In this document: one piece after another, positions 6,777 through 12,908 of the stretch
How the letters are laid out: each line of letters starts with the position of its first letter
How positions within the stretch are numbered: the stretch's first letter is position 1
NCBI GenBank assembly: GCA_003520205.1
Contig: DOVG01000286.1
Span: 1 to 12,908 of the forward strand
Direction of reading: 5' to 3'
DNA: 12,908 bases
From: Lachnospiraceae bacterium
GTDB taxonomy: Bacteria; Bacillota; Clostridia; Lachnospirales; Lachnospiraceae
Notes under the pieces: generated by a model
What the model saw: the letters and a program-made list of their open reading frames with translations, nothing else
Database searches by the model: none
Told to the model about the DNA's origin: nothing
Position numbers and translations under genes: made by a program

Positions 6777-7205
6777 TTAAGCCTCCGCTTTTCTGCATTC
6801 TTCGCACAAGCCATATAAAACAGTTCTCTTTGAATTAATTACAAATTCATGCTTATCTTCAATATGCTTGAAAATTTCTTCTATCTCACTACAGTGAAGA
6901 TGGATTACTTTACCGCACTTATCACATTTACAGTGATAACATTTTACAAGTCCATGGGAATGATCATGCTCATCAACATACTCATAGCAGGCAGAGCTTT
7001 TGCTATCCAGCGTATACTTATTAACTATGCCTTCTTCAACCATTTTATCCAGTTGACGATATACAGTAGTTACTCCAATAGGCTTGCCCATCTCTTCAAA
7101 GTGCTTGCAAACATCATTCACCGTAACATGCTCTCCCGACTTACTCATCAGGTAAGCTGTTATCTCTGCACGCTGTTTAGTTTTATATTGCGACTTATTA
7201 TTCAT
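6777..7205 (-). CDS. Fur-family metal-responsive repressor (Zur-like)
   Basis: A 142-residue Fur-family regulator. The winged-helix part (about 7-65) contains VTTVYRQLDKMVEEGIV, the recognition-helix region of the family. The dimerisation half holds HDHSH (80-84), then CDKC (94-97) and CEEC (134-137), the two CxxC pairs that bind the structural zinc, with KVIHLHC between. ATG at 7205 has GAGGA at 8 bases. It is the first gene of the operon with znuABC, and three strong palindromes overlap its promoter, so it very probably represses its own operon when metal is plentiful. Zur is the likeliest subtype because the operon encodes a zinc-type transporter with a His-rich loop. Fur, PerR and Mur share the fold, and the sensing metal cannot be proved from sequence. 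Confidence 0.93.
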   Translation of the reverse strand: MNNKSQYKTKQRAEITAYLMSKSGEHVTVNDVCKHFEEMGKPIGVTTVYRQLDKMVEEGIVNKYTLDSKSSACYEYVDEHDHSHGLVKCYHCKCDKCGKVIHLHCSEIEEIFKHIEDKHEFVINSKRTVLYGLCEECRKAEA

Positions 7206-7263
7206 TTAAATAATCCTCATATACAACTATTTCATAATAAAAATGTTGGTGTCATAGTAACTA

Positions 7264-7286
7264 AAAATGAAAACCATTTTCATTTT
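7264..7286. promoter_or_regulatory. Fur/Zur-type operator, box 1 (10-3-10 palindrome)
   Basis: AAAATGAAAA-CCA-TTTTCATTTT is a perfect 10-base inverted repeat around three bases. It lies in the leader downstream of the predicted start of transcription. The core TGAAAA-N3-TTTTCA is shared with the other two boxes. Confidence 0.75.
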
Positions 7287-7291
7287 ATATT

Positions 7292-7306
7292 TGAAAACGA
7301 TTTTCA
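7292..7306. promoter_or_regulatory. Fur/Zur-type operator, box 2, at the predicted transcription start
   Basis: TGAAAA-CGA-TTTTCA is a perfect 6-base inverted repeat around three bases. Its centre is 24 bases from that of box 1. It touches the -10 element (7306-7311) and covers the predicted start point, the classic place for a Fur-family repressor. Confidence 0.75.
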
Positions 7307-7334
7307 TTTTACTATTTGTCTATTAGATTGTCAA
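7306..7334 (-). promoter_or_regulatory. sigma-A promoter of the fur-znu operon
   Basis: On the minus strand a perfect -35 TTGACA (7334-7329) is followed after exactly 17 bases by TAAAAT (7311-7306), five of six matches to the -10 consensus. Transcription should start near 7299, giving a leader of about 95 bases before the fur ATG. Operator boxes lie on both sides and over the start. Confidence 0.8.
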
Positions 7335-7336
7335 GC

Positions 7337-7361
7337 GAATTTGAAAATTATTTTCAAATTC
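7337..7361. promoter_or_regulatory. Fur/Zur-type operator, box 3 (11-3-11 palindrome) upstream of the -35
   Basis: GAATTTGAAAA-TTA-TTTTCAAATTC is a perfect 11-base inverted repeat. Read as 7-1-7 it is TGAAAAT-T-ATTTTCA, the standard Fur-family heptad layout. It ends two bases upstream of the -35 element. It is the most symmetric of the three boxes. Confidence 0.75.
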
Positions 7362-7388
7362 ATAAAAAGATTTAAATTTGGTTTACAT

Positions 7389-7431
7389 AAAAAGATGACA
7401 GTTTTTCACCTGATAAAAAACTGTCATCTTT
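7389..7431 (-). terminator. intrinsic terminator of the folP unit
   Basis: Arms 7391-7406 and 7416-7431 form a perfect 16-bp stem with a 9-base loop. On the minus strand the second arm ends ACTGTCATCTTT and runs into further Ts (CTTTTTATG). The stem starts five bases after the folP stop, so it ends that transcript and insulates the fur promoter downstream. Confidence 0.88.
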
Positions 7432-7435
7432 CGGG

Positions 7436-8377
7436 TTATGCTTCGTAGATTGCTCTGTACATTTTTAGGGCTCTGGCGTTTTTTTCTACGTCGTGGACTC
7501 TTACGAATTTGCAGCCGGCTTCTGCAGCCAGGAGGGTTGTAACCAGTGTACCCTCTTCTCTTTCATCAGCGGGAAGCTGAAGGGCATTTCCGATAACCGA
7601 CTTGCGGGATGCTCCGAGAAGAACTGTATAATCAAATTCCTCGACTATACGTGAAAGCGCCTTTAGCACCTTTCGATTTTCCAGATCGGTTTTGGCAAAG
7701 CCCACTCCCGGATCAAGTATTATCTTATCCTTATCAATTCCATGTTGAAGCGCTATATCTATGGACTGCTGAAGTCCTCTGATCACTCGGATTAATACAC
7801 TATTTTCCACTGCATCTTTAGTAGCCTCATCCATAGACACACCGCAGATTTTAGCGTACTCCTCTATAACACCTGAAGAAGTTCTTTCTTCCAGCGACCT
7901 GGTCATGTTGTCATTATGCATGACAACCACGGGAACGTCGTACTTCTTAACAACCTCAGCCATTTGAGATGGCAAACTCGCATGATTTATTCCGGAAGGA
8001 TTAAACAGATCATACCTGAGCCCCCAGATATCATTTGCGATATCCGCACCTGCCTTAAGACACTGATCCATTACCGCCGCCTTATAAGTATCAACGGATA
8101 TTGGTACATCAAATTCGCCTCTGATCACATCGATGGCATTACAAACACGTTCTATTTCCTCCTGCTCAGTAACCGGCTGATATCCCGGGCGGGTGCTTTC
8201 GCCCCCGATATCTATGATATCTGCGCCGGCACTTATCATTTCCTCAGCATGACTTAGTATGTCATCTCTTTCCACATATCTTCCGCCGTCGGAAAATGAA
8301 TCCGGAGTAATATTTAAAATCCCCATAATGTATACATCAGGGGATTTCATATCAAATTCTTTGTTTCTGATTTTCAT
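7436..8377 (-). CDS. folP: dihydropteroate synthase
   Basis: The enzyme joins p-aminobenzoate to the pterin pyrophosphate to make dihydropteroate, a cytoplasmic step of folate synthesis and the sulfonamide target. Every DHPS landmark is present: GILNITPDSFSDGG (19-32), IDIGGESTRPG (55-65), SVDTYK (94-99), ANDIWG (114-119), VMHN (152-155), LDPGVGFAK (221-229), LLGASRKS (253-260) and RVHDV (293-297). It has 313 residues against roughly 270-280 usually. The extra length is in a loop after ANDIWG (about 121-140) and in the long helix region after VMHN (about 156-205). ATG at 8377 follows GAGGA at 6 bases. The DUF212 gene ends 40 bases upstream on the same strand, so they may share a transcript. 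No other folate gene is in the window. Confidence 0.96.
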   Translation of the reverse strand: MKIRNKEFDMKSPDVYIMGILNITPDSFSDGGRYVERDDILSHAEEMISAGADIIDIGGESTRPGYQPVTEQEEIERVCNAIDVIRGEFDVPISVDTYKAAVMDQCLKAGADIANDIWGLRYDLFNPSGINHASLPSQMAEVVKKYDVPVVVMHNDNMTRSLEERTSSGVIEEYAKICGVSMDEATKDAVENSVLIRVIRGLQQSIDIALQHGIDKDKIILDPGVGFAKTDLENRKVLKALSRIVEEFDYTVLLGASRKSVIGNALQLPADEREEGTLVTTLLAAEAGCKFVRVHDVEKNARALKMYRAIYEA

Positions 8378-8417
8378 TGTCAGTCCTCTACATAAGTATA
8401 TTAATGTAAAATGTAAT

Positions 8418-8876
8418 CTAAGCCAGATGGAAAAAGATAGCCACTATTATTCCAAGCACTCCACCCATTCCAACCTGGAGTGGTGTATGGCCCACGAATT
8501 CCTTCAGCTTCTCCTCATTTGAAAGCTCCTTACCGCCAAGCTTCTGCATGAATTCCATCATATCATTTATAGCCTTAGCCTGCTTTCCTGTTTCCAGACG
8601 AACACCGGAAGCATCATGCATTACTACTATAGCCATTATCATTGCTATAGCAAATACCGGGGAGCCAAATCCACATTCCAGTCCTGTAGAAAGTGCAACT
8701 GCTGTAACCGTAGCTGAATGTCCGCTTGGCATACCACCATCACCAAAAAGTCTTTCCAGTTCAAGTCTTTTATTAACTATGAGAAATATAATTGTTTTTA
8801 GTATTTGCGCTGAGCCCCAGCCTATGAGACCAGCCCACAGGATACGATTCGATATTAATTGATTTAAATAATCCAC
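8418..8876 (-). CDS. divergent PAP2 / DUF212 family membrane protein (YuiD-like)
   Basis: A 152-residue integral membrane protein of the DUF212 (YuiD) group, distant relatives of PAP2 acid phosphatases. The family blocks are clear: SNRILWAGLIGWGSAQILK at the N-terminus, GGMPSGHSATVTA, MHDASGVRLETGKQAKAIN, and a C-terminal ELxxKLKEFVGHTP-type block read here as LKEFVGHTPLQVGMGGVLG. The GMPSGHS and GHTP blocks correspond to the phosphatase signature, but no reaction is established for the group. The start is taken as GTG 8876, with AAGGA 8 bases before it and an N-terminus that matches the family. An upstream in-frame GTG at 8903 is rejected because it lies in the stem of the preceding terminator. 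There is little room for a promoter between that terminator and the gene. Confidence 0.9.
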   Translation of the reverse strand: MDYLNQLISNRILWAGLIGWGSAQILKTIIFLIVNKRLELERLFGDGGMPSGHSATVTAVALSTGLECGFGSPVFAIAMIMAIVVMHDASGVRLETGKQAKAINDMMEFMQKLGGKELSNEEKLKEFVGHTPLQVGMGGVLGIIVAIFFHLA

Positions 8877-8895
8877 TTTTATCTTCCTTCTATAT

Positions 8896-8936
8896 AAAAA
8901 CACTATCCCTATTCTACCATTAAAATAGGGATAGTG
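8896..8936 (-). terminator. intrinsic terminator after the secreted metalloprotease gene
   Basis: Arms 8901-8913 and 8924-8936 pair perfectly over 13 bp (CACTATCCCTATT and its complement) around a 10-base loop. On the minus strand the stem is followed by TTTTTATATA. It stands 10 bases after the metalloprotease stop and closes the ECF sigma unit. Confidence 0.88.
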
Positions 8937-8946
8937 CTATTATTTT

Positions 8947-10773
8947 TTATTCATATACCTGTGCTTCCCTGGTATACTCTGGATGCTCACCAATCCATTT
9001 TACAAAGTCTTTAAAAATATTATTCGAATATGTTTTTTTCAGAAGCTTTGCTGTGTTTTCACCACTCAGATCTCCCATACCTGTTTCCTCCACCTGCTTA
9101 TCCAGAATCTTGTTTCCTTCCTTAAACAGATTGGTAAATGCCTTGCTTCCATAGGTCTGATGAAGATATTCCATGAAAACATATCCGTAATTATATGTCT
9201 TAGTATGCTCCGGACCATCAGGATATCCTTCCGTAAATATTTTCTCTGCATTTGCCTCAGTCAGCTCACCCTCATCCATCAGGTATCCATATAAATAATT
9301 ATAATGGAAATCCTCATCGCTTACCTTTACAAACTCACGTGCTGCTTTCATTTCTATATATGCTGCGTAGCCTTCATTCATTATTGGATTAAAGCTTGTA
9401 CCATTTGTCAGATGATTATAATGTGTATACTCATGAATAAATGTAGTCTCAAGCTTATCCGGATCATTTACCTTCAGCGCATAAGAATCCATTATTATAG
9501 CAGAATATCCTTCTCTGACTGCAGAACAATTCGGATGAATATTATCATTAATATACACGTGAACCTTCTTGTACTCACTGTCCACTCCTTCAAAAACATC
9601 CGTTCCATATACATATTTCTGCATTACCTGAAATCCTACGTAATTTGATTCAATCTGCTTTCTCTGAAGTCCTGTATTCTTCTCTACACTCTTCATGTAT
9701 TCTTCAAACTTAACAAGAATATTTCCATCAAAGCTGATTCCCTTTGGCATAAATATGATCAGATTATCTGATTCTATATACTCATAGTCTGTTGTAGTAT
9801 AATGATTACCTGCCTGACCACTTATAGCCATCGGCTTTTTAATCTCAGTATTTTTCTTAGATATTTTTATATAAACCTTACGGTTCTCTATTTTAATAAA
9901 ATCAATCTTGTAATCTTTTATAAATTTAGTATATAGAACATTTTTTGAATCTCCATCAACCTCAAGGATTACTTCAGATTCTTTTCCATCTTCGATAAAT
10001 GTACATCCGACATTTCCACTTTCATATATTGCATCAACTCTGAAGCTTATTTTTTCCTCACCTATAACCTTCGTTTCATTTTCGCTTAAGCATATCTCTT
10101 CATCGAAAAATGCGTCCAGCTTTCCTTTTGCCTTCTTACCTGCTTTTCCATTTACAACCTTATAGGTATAACCCTTATCATAAATGTAATCAGAACAGCT
10201 TAACTGAACCTTGCCTTTTTTTACATACCACTGAGCATTTTCTCCATTTACCTTGCCCTTTATAATTCCGGTTTTTTTACTAACTTTACCCTTCTGAGTG
10301 TAGTACCAGTCTATCCCGTCAGTTGCAAATCCTGTTTTCTTTACAACCTTTCCGGACTTGATGTGCCACAGACCTTTCTTTCCGTTTATTTTTCGATCAA
10401 CGATTATATCGCTGTTCTTACCAAAGACCTTAATTACAATAGAGCTTTTCTGTCCGTTCTTAGCAGTTACAGTTACAGTTGCCGTTCCCTTTTTAAGCGC
10501 CTTAAGCTTACCCTTGGAATTAACCTTCAGAACCTTCTTATTACTTGATTTATATGATTTAACCTTCACATTTTTGGGACTGACAGTTATCTTCTTTGTA
10601 TCGCCCGGCTGCATAGCTCCGGCTACAACAGAAACAGTAAATGATTTTTTCGACTTAGTTTCTGCATTTGTGATAATTTTCGAAAAACTCGTCATTATCA
10701 TTAATAGTGTAAGAATCAAAGCCACCGCCCTGATAATAATTCCTTTGTTATCCTTTCTTCTTCTCTGATACAA
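8947..10773 (-). CDS. secreted zinc metalloprotease-like protein with Big_2 and GW-like repeats
   Basis: A 608-residue exported protein. The start is TTG 10773, with GGGAGG 10 bases upstream and a basic n-region (YQRRRKDNK). A hydrophobic signal segment (about 11-36) ends near TNAET. Residues 44-117 look like a bacterial Ig-like (Big_2) domain (SYKSSNKKVLKVNSKGKL, KKGTATVTVTA). Residues 130-190 hold three aromatic repeats (LWHIKSGKV, WYYTQKGKV, WYVKKGKV), like the wall-associated repeats of Lachnospiraceae surface proteins. After a beta-rich middle part comes a gluzincin-type site: HEYTH (447-451) gives two zinc ligands and the catalytic Glu448, and NEGYAAYIE places the third ligand at Glu467. 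The gene follows the anti-sigma gene after 51 bases without a terminator, so it is probably part of the sigma regulon. Substrate unknown; it could act on wall proteins or host/food protein. Confidence 0.85.
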   Translation of the reverse strand: MYQRRRKDNKGIIIRAVALILTLLMIMTSFSKIITNAETKSKKSFTVSVVAGAMQPGDTKKITVSPKNVKVKSYKSSNKKVLKVNSKGKLKALKKGTATVTVTAKNGQKSSIVIKVFGKNSDIIVDRKINGKKGLWHIKSGKVVKKTGFATDGIDWYYTQKGKVSKKTGIIKGKVNGENAQWYVKKGKVQLSCSDYIYDKGYTYKVVNGKAGKKAKGKLDAFFDEEICLSENETKVIGEEKISFRVDAIYESGNVGCTFIEDGKESEVILEVDGDSKNVLYTKFIKDYKIDFIKIENRKVYIKISKKNTEIKKPMAISGQAGNHYTTTDYEYIESDNLIIFMPKGISFDGNILVKFEEYMKSVEKNTGLQRKQIESNYVGFQVMQKYVYGTDVFEGVDSEYKKVHVYINDNIHPNCSAVREGYSAIIMDSYALKVNDPDKLETTFIHEYTHYNHLTNGTSFNPIMNEGYAAYIEMKAAREFVKVSDEDFHYNYLYGYLMDEGELTEANAEKIFTEGYPDGPEHTKTYNYGYVFMEYLHQTYGSKAFTNLFKEGNKILDKQVEETGMGDLSGENTAKLLKKTYSNNIFKDFVKWIGEHPEYTREAQVYE

Positions 10774-10824
10774 TTTTAGTCATCCTCCCTATAGATCATT
10801 TTATTAATAAATAGATTGCTTTTA

Positions 10825-11721
10825 TTATTCCGGTATAATCACCTTGTCCATAATATCGTGAATTTCATCATCAGTCATGTTGTCAAACCTTATGTAGTTT
10901 ACATACTTTCCATAAGCTATCATCACAAATGTACTGACTCCACTCTCTGTTCCACCTACCTTTGCCTCGATGTCATCCACCAGAGTAAACTCAATTCCCG
11001 ACTTTGAAGTATAGCTTCTTTCATTTGAGGTTTTGTTCATAATAACGCTGTATGCCGCATTTTCTGCAATGCCCTCTGCCTTCGACTGGGATACAAATAC
11101 AGTTTTTCCATTGCAATCAAATGTACTGTCCAATTCAAAGGATTTATAATATATATAATCCTTACCTTTTGACTTATCCTCAATTTCTTCCGTTTCTACA
11201 TAACATATACTGACTGCTTTGCCTATAGATTCACTAAAGAGACTGTTAAAGTCTATATCATCGACAGCTGTTTCATAGTCAGAATAATCATAATAAGTAT
11301 TTCGGTAAGCTCCTCCGGTAATCAGTACATTTTTAGTAACCCATTTATCATCCGGTCCACCCTTGAAAGTTCCTTCTTTTATTTCAGTAACTTCCTCTGC
11401 CGGTTCTGTCAGCGCTTCATCGTTATTATATTCCTGATTTCCAACTGAAATTCCATGTTCATATACTGTGGTCTTCTTTAGGATATAATTAGCTGCATAT
11501 ACGCCTATTCCTCCTATACAGGAAACCACAAGTGCTATGGCCGCTGCACGTAGCAGATAATTAACTGTATTTCTTGATTTTTTCCTTGTGTCTGATGATT
11601 TGTTATCTGTGTGCGTACTACCATGGACTCTGTCAAGGAGCATCTGATTTAACTCATCGCCCGGTAAAATATCAGGCTTAAGCACATTTTTAAGAACAAT
11701 ATCAAATTCTTTATCATTCAT
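10825..11721 (-). CDS. membrane anti-sigma factor, partner of the upstream ECF sigma factor
   Basis: A 298-residue single-pass membrane protein. The first 50 residues are cytoplasmic and charged (MNDKEFDIVLKNVLKPDILP), as in anti-sigma factors that hold an ECF sigma at the membrane. One membrane helix lies at about 54-77 (YLLRAAAIALVVSCIGGIGV), and 220 residues are outside. The C-terminal part (IEFTLVDD... to IMDKVIIPE) has the look of DUF4367/DUF4179-type sensor domains, but no close match is claimed. No HxxxCxxC zinc anti-sigma motif is present, so it is not of the ZAS type. ATG 11721 overlaps the sigma gene stop by 8 bases, with AAGGAG 10 bases upstream; this tight coupling supports the partner call. 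The signal it senses is unknown. Confidence 0.85.
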   Translation of the reverse strand: MNDKEFDIVLKNVLKPDILPGDELNQMLLDRVHGSTHTDNKSSDTRKKSRNTVNYLLRAAAIALVVSCIGGIGVYAANYILKKTTVYEHGISVGNQEYNNDEALTEPAEEVTEIKEGTFKGGPDDKWVTKNVLITGGAYRNTYYDYSDYETAVDDIDFNSLFSESIGKAVSICYVETEEIEDKSKGKDYIYYKSFELDSTFDCNGKTVFVSQSKAEGIAENAAYSVIMNKTSNERSYTSKSGIEFTLVDDIEAKVGGTESGVSTFVMIAYGKYVNYIRFDNMTDDEIHDIMDKVIIPE

Positions 11722-12226
11722 ATGCCATTTTCTCCTTCAGTATTTTCTTTGCTTTAAATAATCTGCTCTTAACAGTTCCTGCAGGAATCTTTAATGCTGC
11801 GGCAATATCTTCTATCGACATATCCTCCATATAGAACATGAGAATCACTATTCTCATTTTATCCGGTAAAGTATCAACTATCTTTCTGATTCTGTTTTTT
11901 TCCTCTTTATCTATCAATTCTTCCTCAATTGATCCGTCTTTATCTTCAATCCTCTCCAAGGCATCCTCATCATATTGAATTATGTCTGCCTTTTTACGTC
12001 TCCACATAGTTTTACGTATCTGATTATTCCAGATATTTACAGCTATGGTTATAAGATAAGACTTGGGATTCTTATCAGAATCGATACTCCCCTTTTCATA
12101 TGCCACCAGAAAGGTCTGCTGATACAGATCATCTGCATCAAAACGGTTTTTGGTCAGGTACATACAAAAGGAATAAATATCTTTACCGTACTCTTCTATA
12201 TATTTTTCAATACTTACAGATTCCAT
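11714..12226 (-). CDS. ECF-family RNA polymerase sigma factor (first of two)
   Basis: A 170-residue alternative sigma factor of the extracytoplasmic-function group. Region 2 is at about 13-75: YGKDIYSFCMYLTKNRFDAD, DLYQQTFLVAY and the promoter-melting segment PKSYLITIAVNIWNNQIRK. Region 4 is at about 117-167, with LPDKMRIVILMFYMEDMSIEDIA and the helix-turn-helix IPAGTVKSRLFKAKKIL. A charged acidic linker lies between. The start is ATG 12226; the ribosome site AGGAG is 13 bases away, longer than ideal, which may keep expression low. The gene overlaps its anti-sigma partner and is divergent from a second ECF sigma gene. A perfect TGTGACGTCACA palindrome ends directly upstream of the ribosome site. 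Confidence 0.93.
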   Translation of the reverse strand: MESVSIEKYIEEYGKDIYSFCMYLTKNRFDADDLYQQTFLVAYEKGSIDSDKNPKSYLITIAVNIWNNQIRKTMWRRKKADIIQYDEDALERIEDKDGSIEEELIDKEEKNRIRKIVDTLPDKMRIVILMFYMEDMSIEDIAAALKIPAGTVKSRLFKAKKILKEKMAYE

Positions 12227-12243
12227 GTCTGTTATAGTTCTCC

Positions 12244-12255
12244 TGTGACGTCACA
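12244..12255. promoter_or_regulatory. perfect 12-bp palindrome in the sigma factor leader (possible operator)
   Basis: TGTGACGTCACA is a perfect palindrome, richer in G/C than the AT-rich intergenic region around it. It abuts the AGGAG ribosome site of the minus-strand ECF sigma gene (12240-12244). It could be a regulator binding site between the divergent sigma genes or a small leader hairpin. No binding protein can be named. Confidence 0.4.
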
Positions 12256-12335
12256 TTTAATTGCCTACATAAATATGTTTTCATAATAACAGAAAAGGTT
12301 CATTTTTATATAATTATTTTTTTATTAATATTTTG

Positions 12336-12344
12336 TGTTAAAAT
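12336..12344 (+). promoter_or_regulatory. possible extended -10 promoter for the plus-strand ECF sigma gene
   Basis: TGTTAAAAT reads as TG-N-TAAAAT, an extended -10, about 58 bases before the ATG at 12403. No convincing -35 is seen. An alternative is an ECF-type promoter with TGTTAA as -35 and CGTC (12357-12360) as -10, 15 bases apart. The region is very AT-rich, so neither is firm. Confidence 0.3.
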
Positions 12345-12402
12345 TTAATACTGATTCGTCTTATATATGAGATCTCAATAAAAGATTAGGAGTAGCTCTT
12401 AA

Positions 12403-12885
12403 ATGAGAGAAAGTGAAATCATAAGATTATACGATCTATATTCAGACAGCGTTTACAGACTTGCATACTCATACACAGGATCAATACAGGATTCTGAGGA
12501 TGTTGTACAGGAACTGTTTTTGAAGCTGATTCAAAAGAATATATTTATATCTCAGGGAAAGGAAAAATCATATCTTCTGACCATGACTGCCAATGCATGT
12601 AAAGATATTCTAAAATCTGCAAAATACAAAAATGCAGTCCCATTTGAAGAGGCAGCAGCAGACACGGCAATTATGAATTCCTATGCTGAAGAAGACCTGG
12701 AACTATTCAATGCATTAAAAAAGCTTCCGGAGGATTACAGAGCTACCATTCATCTTCATTACTACGAAGGCTATAAAGTCAGGGAAATCGCAAAAATGCT
12801 TAAATTATCTTCATCTGCCGTCACTATGCGATTAACCAGAGGCCGTAATATGTTAGCAGATCTGTTACAGGAGGAATTATCATGA
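12403..12885 (+). CDS. ECF-family RNA polymerase sigma factor (second, divergent)
   Basis: A 160-residue ECF sigma factor. Region 2 (about 5-70) shows IRLYDLYSDSVYRLAYSYTG, SEDVVQELFLKLIQK and EKSYLLTMTANACKDILKS. Region 4 (about 107-155) shows LPEDYRATIHLHYYEGYKVREIA and SSSAVTMRLTRGRNML. It is clearly different from the minus-strand sigma factor in both regions, so the pair is not a recent duplication. ATG 12403 has AGGAG 10 bases upstream. Its stop overlaps the next ATG as ATGA, the usual coupling to an anti-sigma gene. It reads away from the other sigma gene across a 176-base region. Confidence 0.93.
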   Translation: MRESEIIRLYDLYSDSVYRLAYSYTGSIQDSEDVVQELFLKLIQKNIFISQGKEKSYLLTMTANACKDILKSAKYKNAVPFEEAAADTAIMNSYAEEDLELFNALKKLPEDYRATIHLHYYEGYKVREIAKMLKLSSSAVTMRLTRGRNMLADLLQEELS

Positions 12886-12908
12886 AAGAAAGATATAATG
12901 AAACCTTC
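12882..12908 (+). CDS. start of a gene coupled to the second ECF sigma factor, probably its anti-sigma factor (cut by window end)
   Basis: Nine codons (MKERYNETF) are visible before the window ends. The ATG overlaps the sigma gene stop by four bases and has GGAGG 7 bases upstream. The layout copies that of the minus-strand sigma/anti-sigma pair. Anti-sigma factors of this order commonly begin with such a short charged MKE-type segment. The function is inferred from position only. Confidence 0.6.

Noticed and set aside
6849..7448. Long open plus-strand frame across fur and its control region
   Set aside because: It is antisense to fur, crosses the operators and a terminator, and its product has no recognisable domain; a shadow of an AT-rich region.
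8877..8903. GTG at 8903 as the DUF212 gene start
   Set aside because: It lies in the stem of the terminator and has no ribosome site; GTG 8876 has AAGGA and matches the family N-terminus.
10748..10783. ATG at 10783 opening an 11-codon frame just before the metalloprotease
   Set aside because: The ATG directly abuts GGGAGG with no spacing, so it is unlikely to be translated; TTG 10773 has a usable distance.
10800..10811. TTTATTAATAAA palindrome before the metalloprotease gene
   Set aside because: Pure A/T, short, no T-run or stable stem; expected by chance here.

Overview
The window looks like a chromosomal segment of an AT-rich, Gram-positive anaerobe of the Clostridia, most likely the Lachnospiraceae. 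The grounds are AGGAGG-type ribosome sites, lipoproteins with Ala/Met-Gly-Cys lipoboxes, an ECF sigma/anti-sigma style common in that family, WYVKKGKV-type surface repeats, and a Fur-led zinc-type uptake operon with clostridial accessory genes. The assignment rests on protein character alone. No rRNA, tRNA, CRISPR array, transposase or phage gene was seen. No stretch over 300 bases lacks a gene; the longest gap is the 230-base control region at 7206-7435. Nearly all genes lie on the minus strand, with plus-strand genes only at the two ends.

Left end (1-2770): the tail of a Dol-P-Man protein mannosyltransferase-like gene (+) converges, with one base between the stops, on a two-gene minus-strand unit. 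That unit holds a GT2 polyprenyl-phosphate sugar synthase and a polytopic GT-C glycosyltransferase. Together they make sense as a lipid-linked glycosylation module: the GT2 enzyme charges a polyprenyl phosphate, and the GT-C enzymes use the charged lipid outside the membrane.

Metal-uptake operon (2771-7361, minus): three very good palindromes of the form TGAAAA-N3-TTTTCA surround a near-consensus sigma-A promoter. Downstream run fur/zur, a 98-residue membrane protein with a His/Cys cluster, znuA (His/Glu-rich lipoprotein), znuC and znuB. A palindromic intergenic repeat follows, and then a lipoprotein gene with an unusual Cys-Cys C-terminal domain. I read this as a zinc- (or Zn/Mn-) repressed uptake system with its own regulator and two poorly characterised accessory proteins.

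Housekeeping pair (7389-8903, minus): a DUF212 (YuiD-like, divergent PAP2) membrane protein and dihydropteroate synthase (folP), ending in a 16-bp perfect intrinsic terminator that separates them from the fur promoter.

Envelope-stress type region (8896-12908): a minus-strand unit of ECF sigma factor, membrane anti-sigma factor and a secreted zinc metalloprotease with Big_2-like and GW-like repeats, closed by an intrinsic terminator. A second, divergent ECF sigma gene on the plus strand starts 176 bases away and overlaps the start of a gene that looks like its anti-sigma partner, cut by the window end. The shared intergenic region holds a perfect TGTGACGTCACA palindrome next to the first sigma gene's ribosome site.
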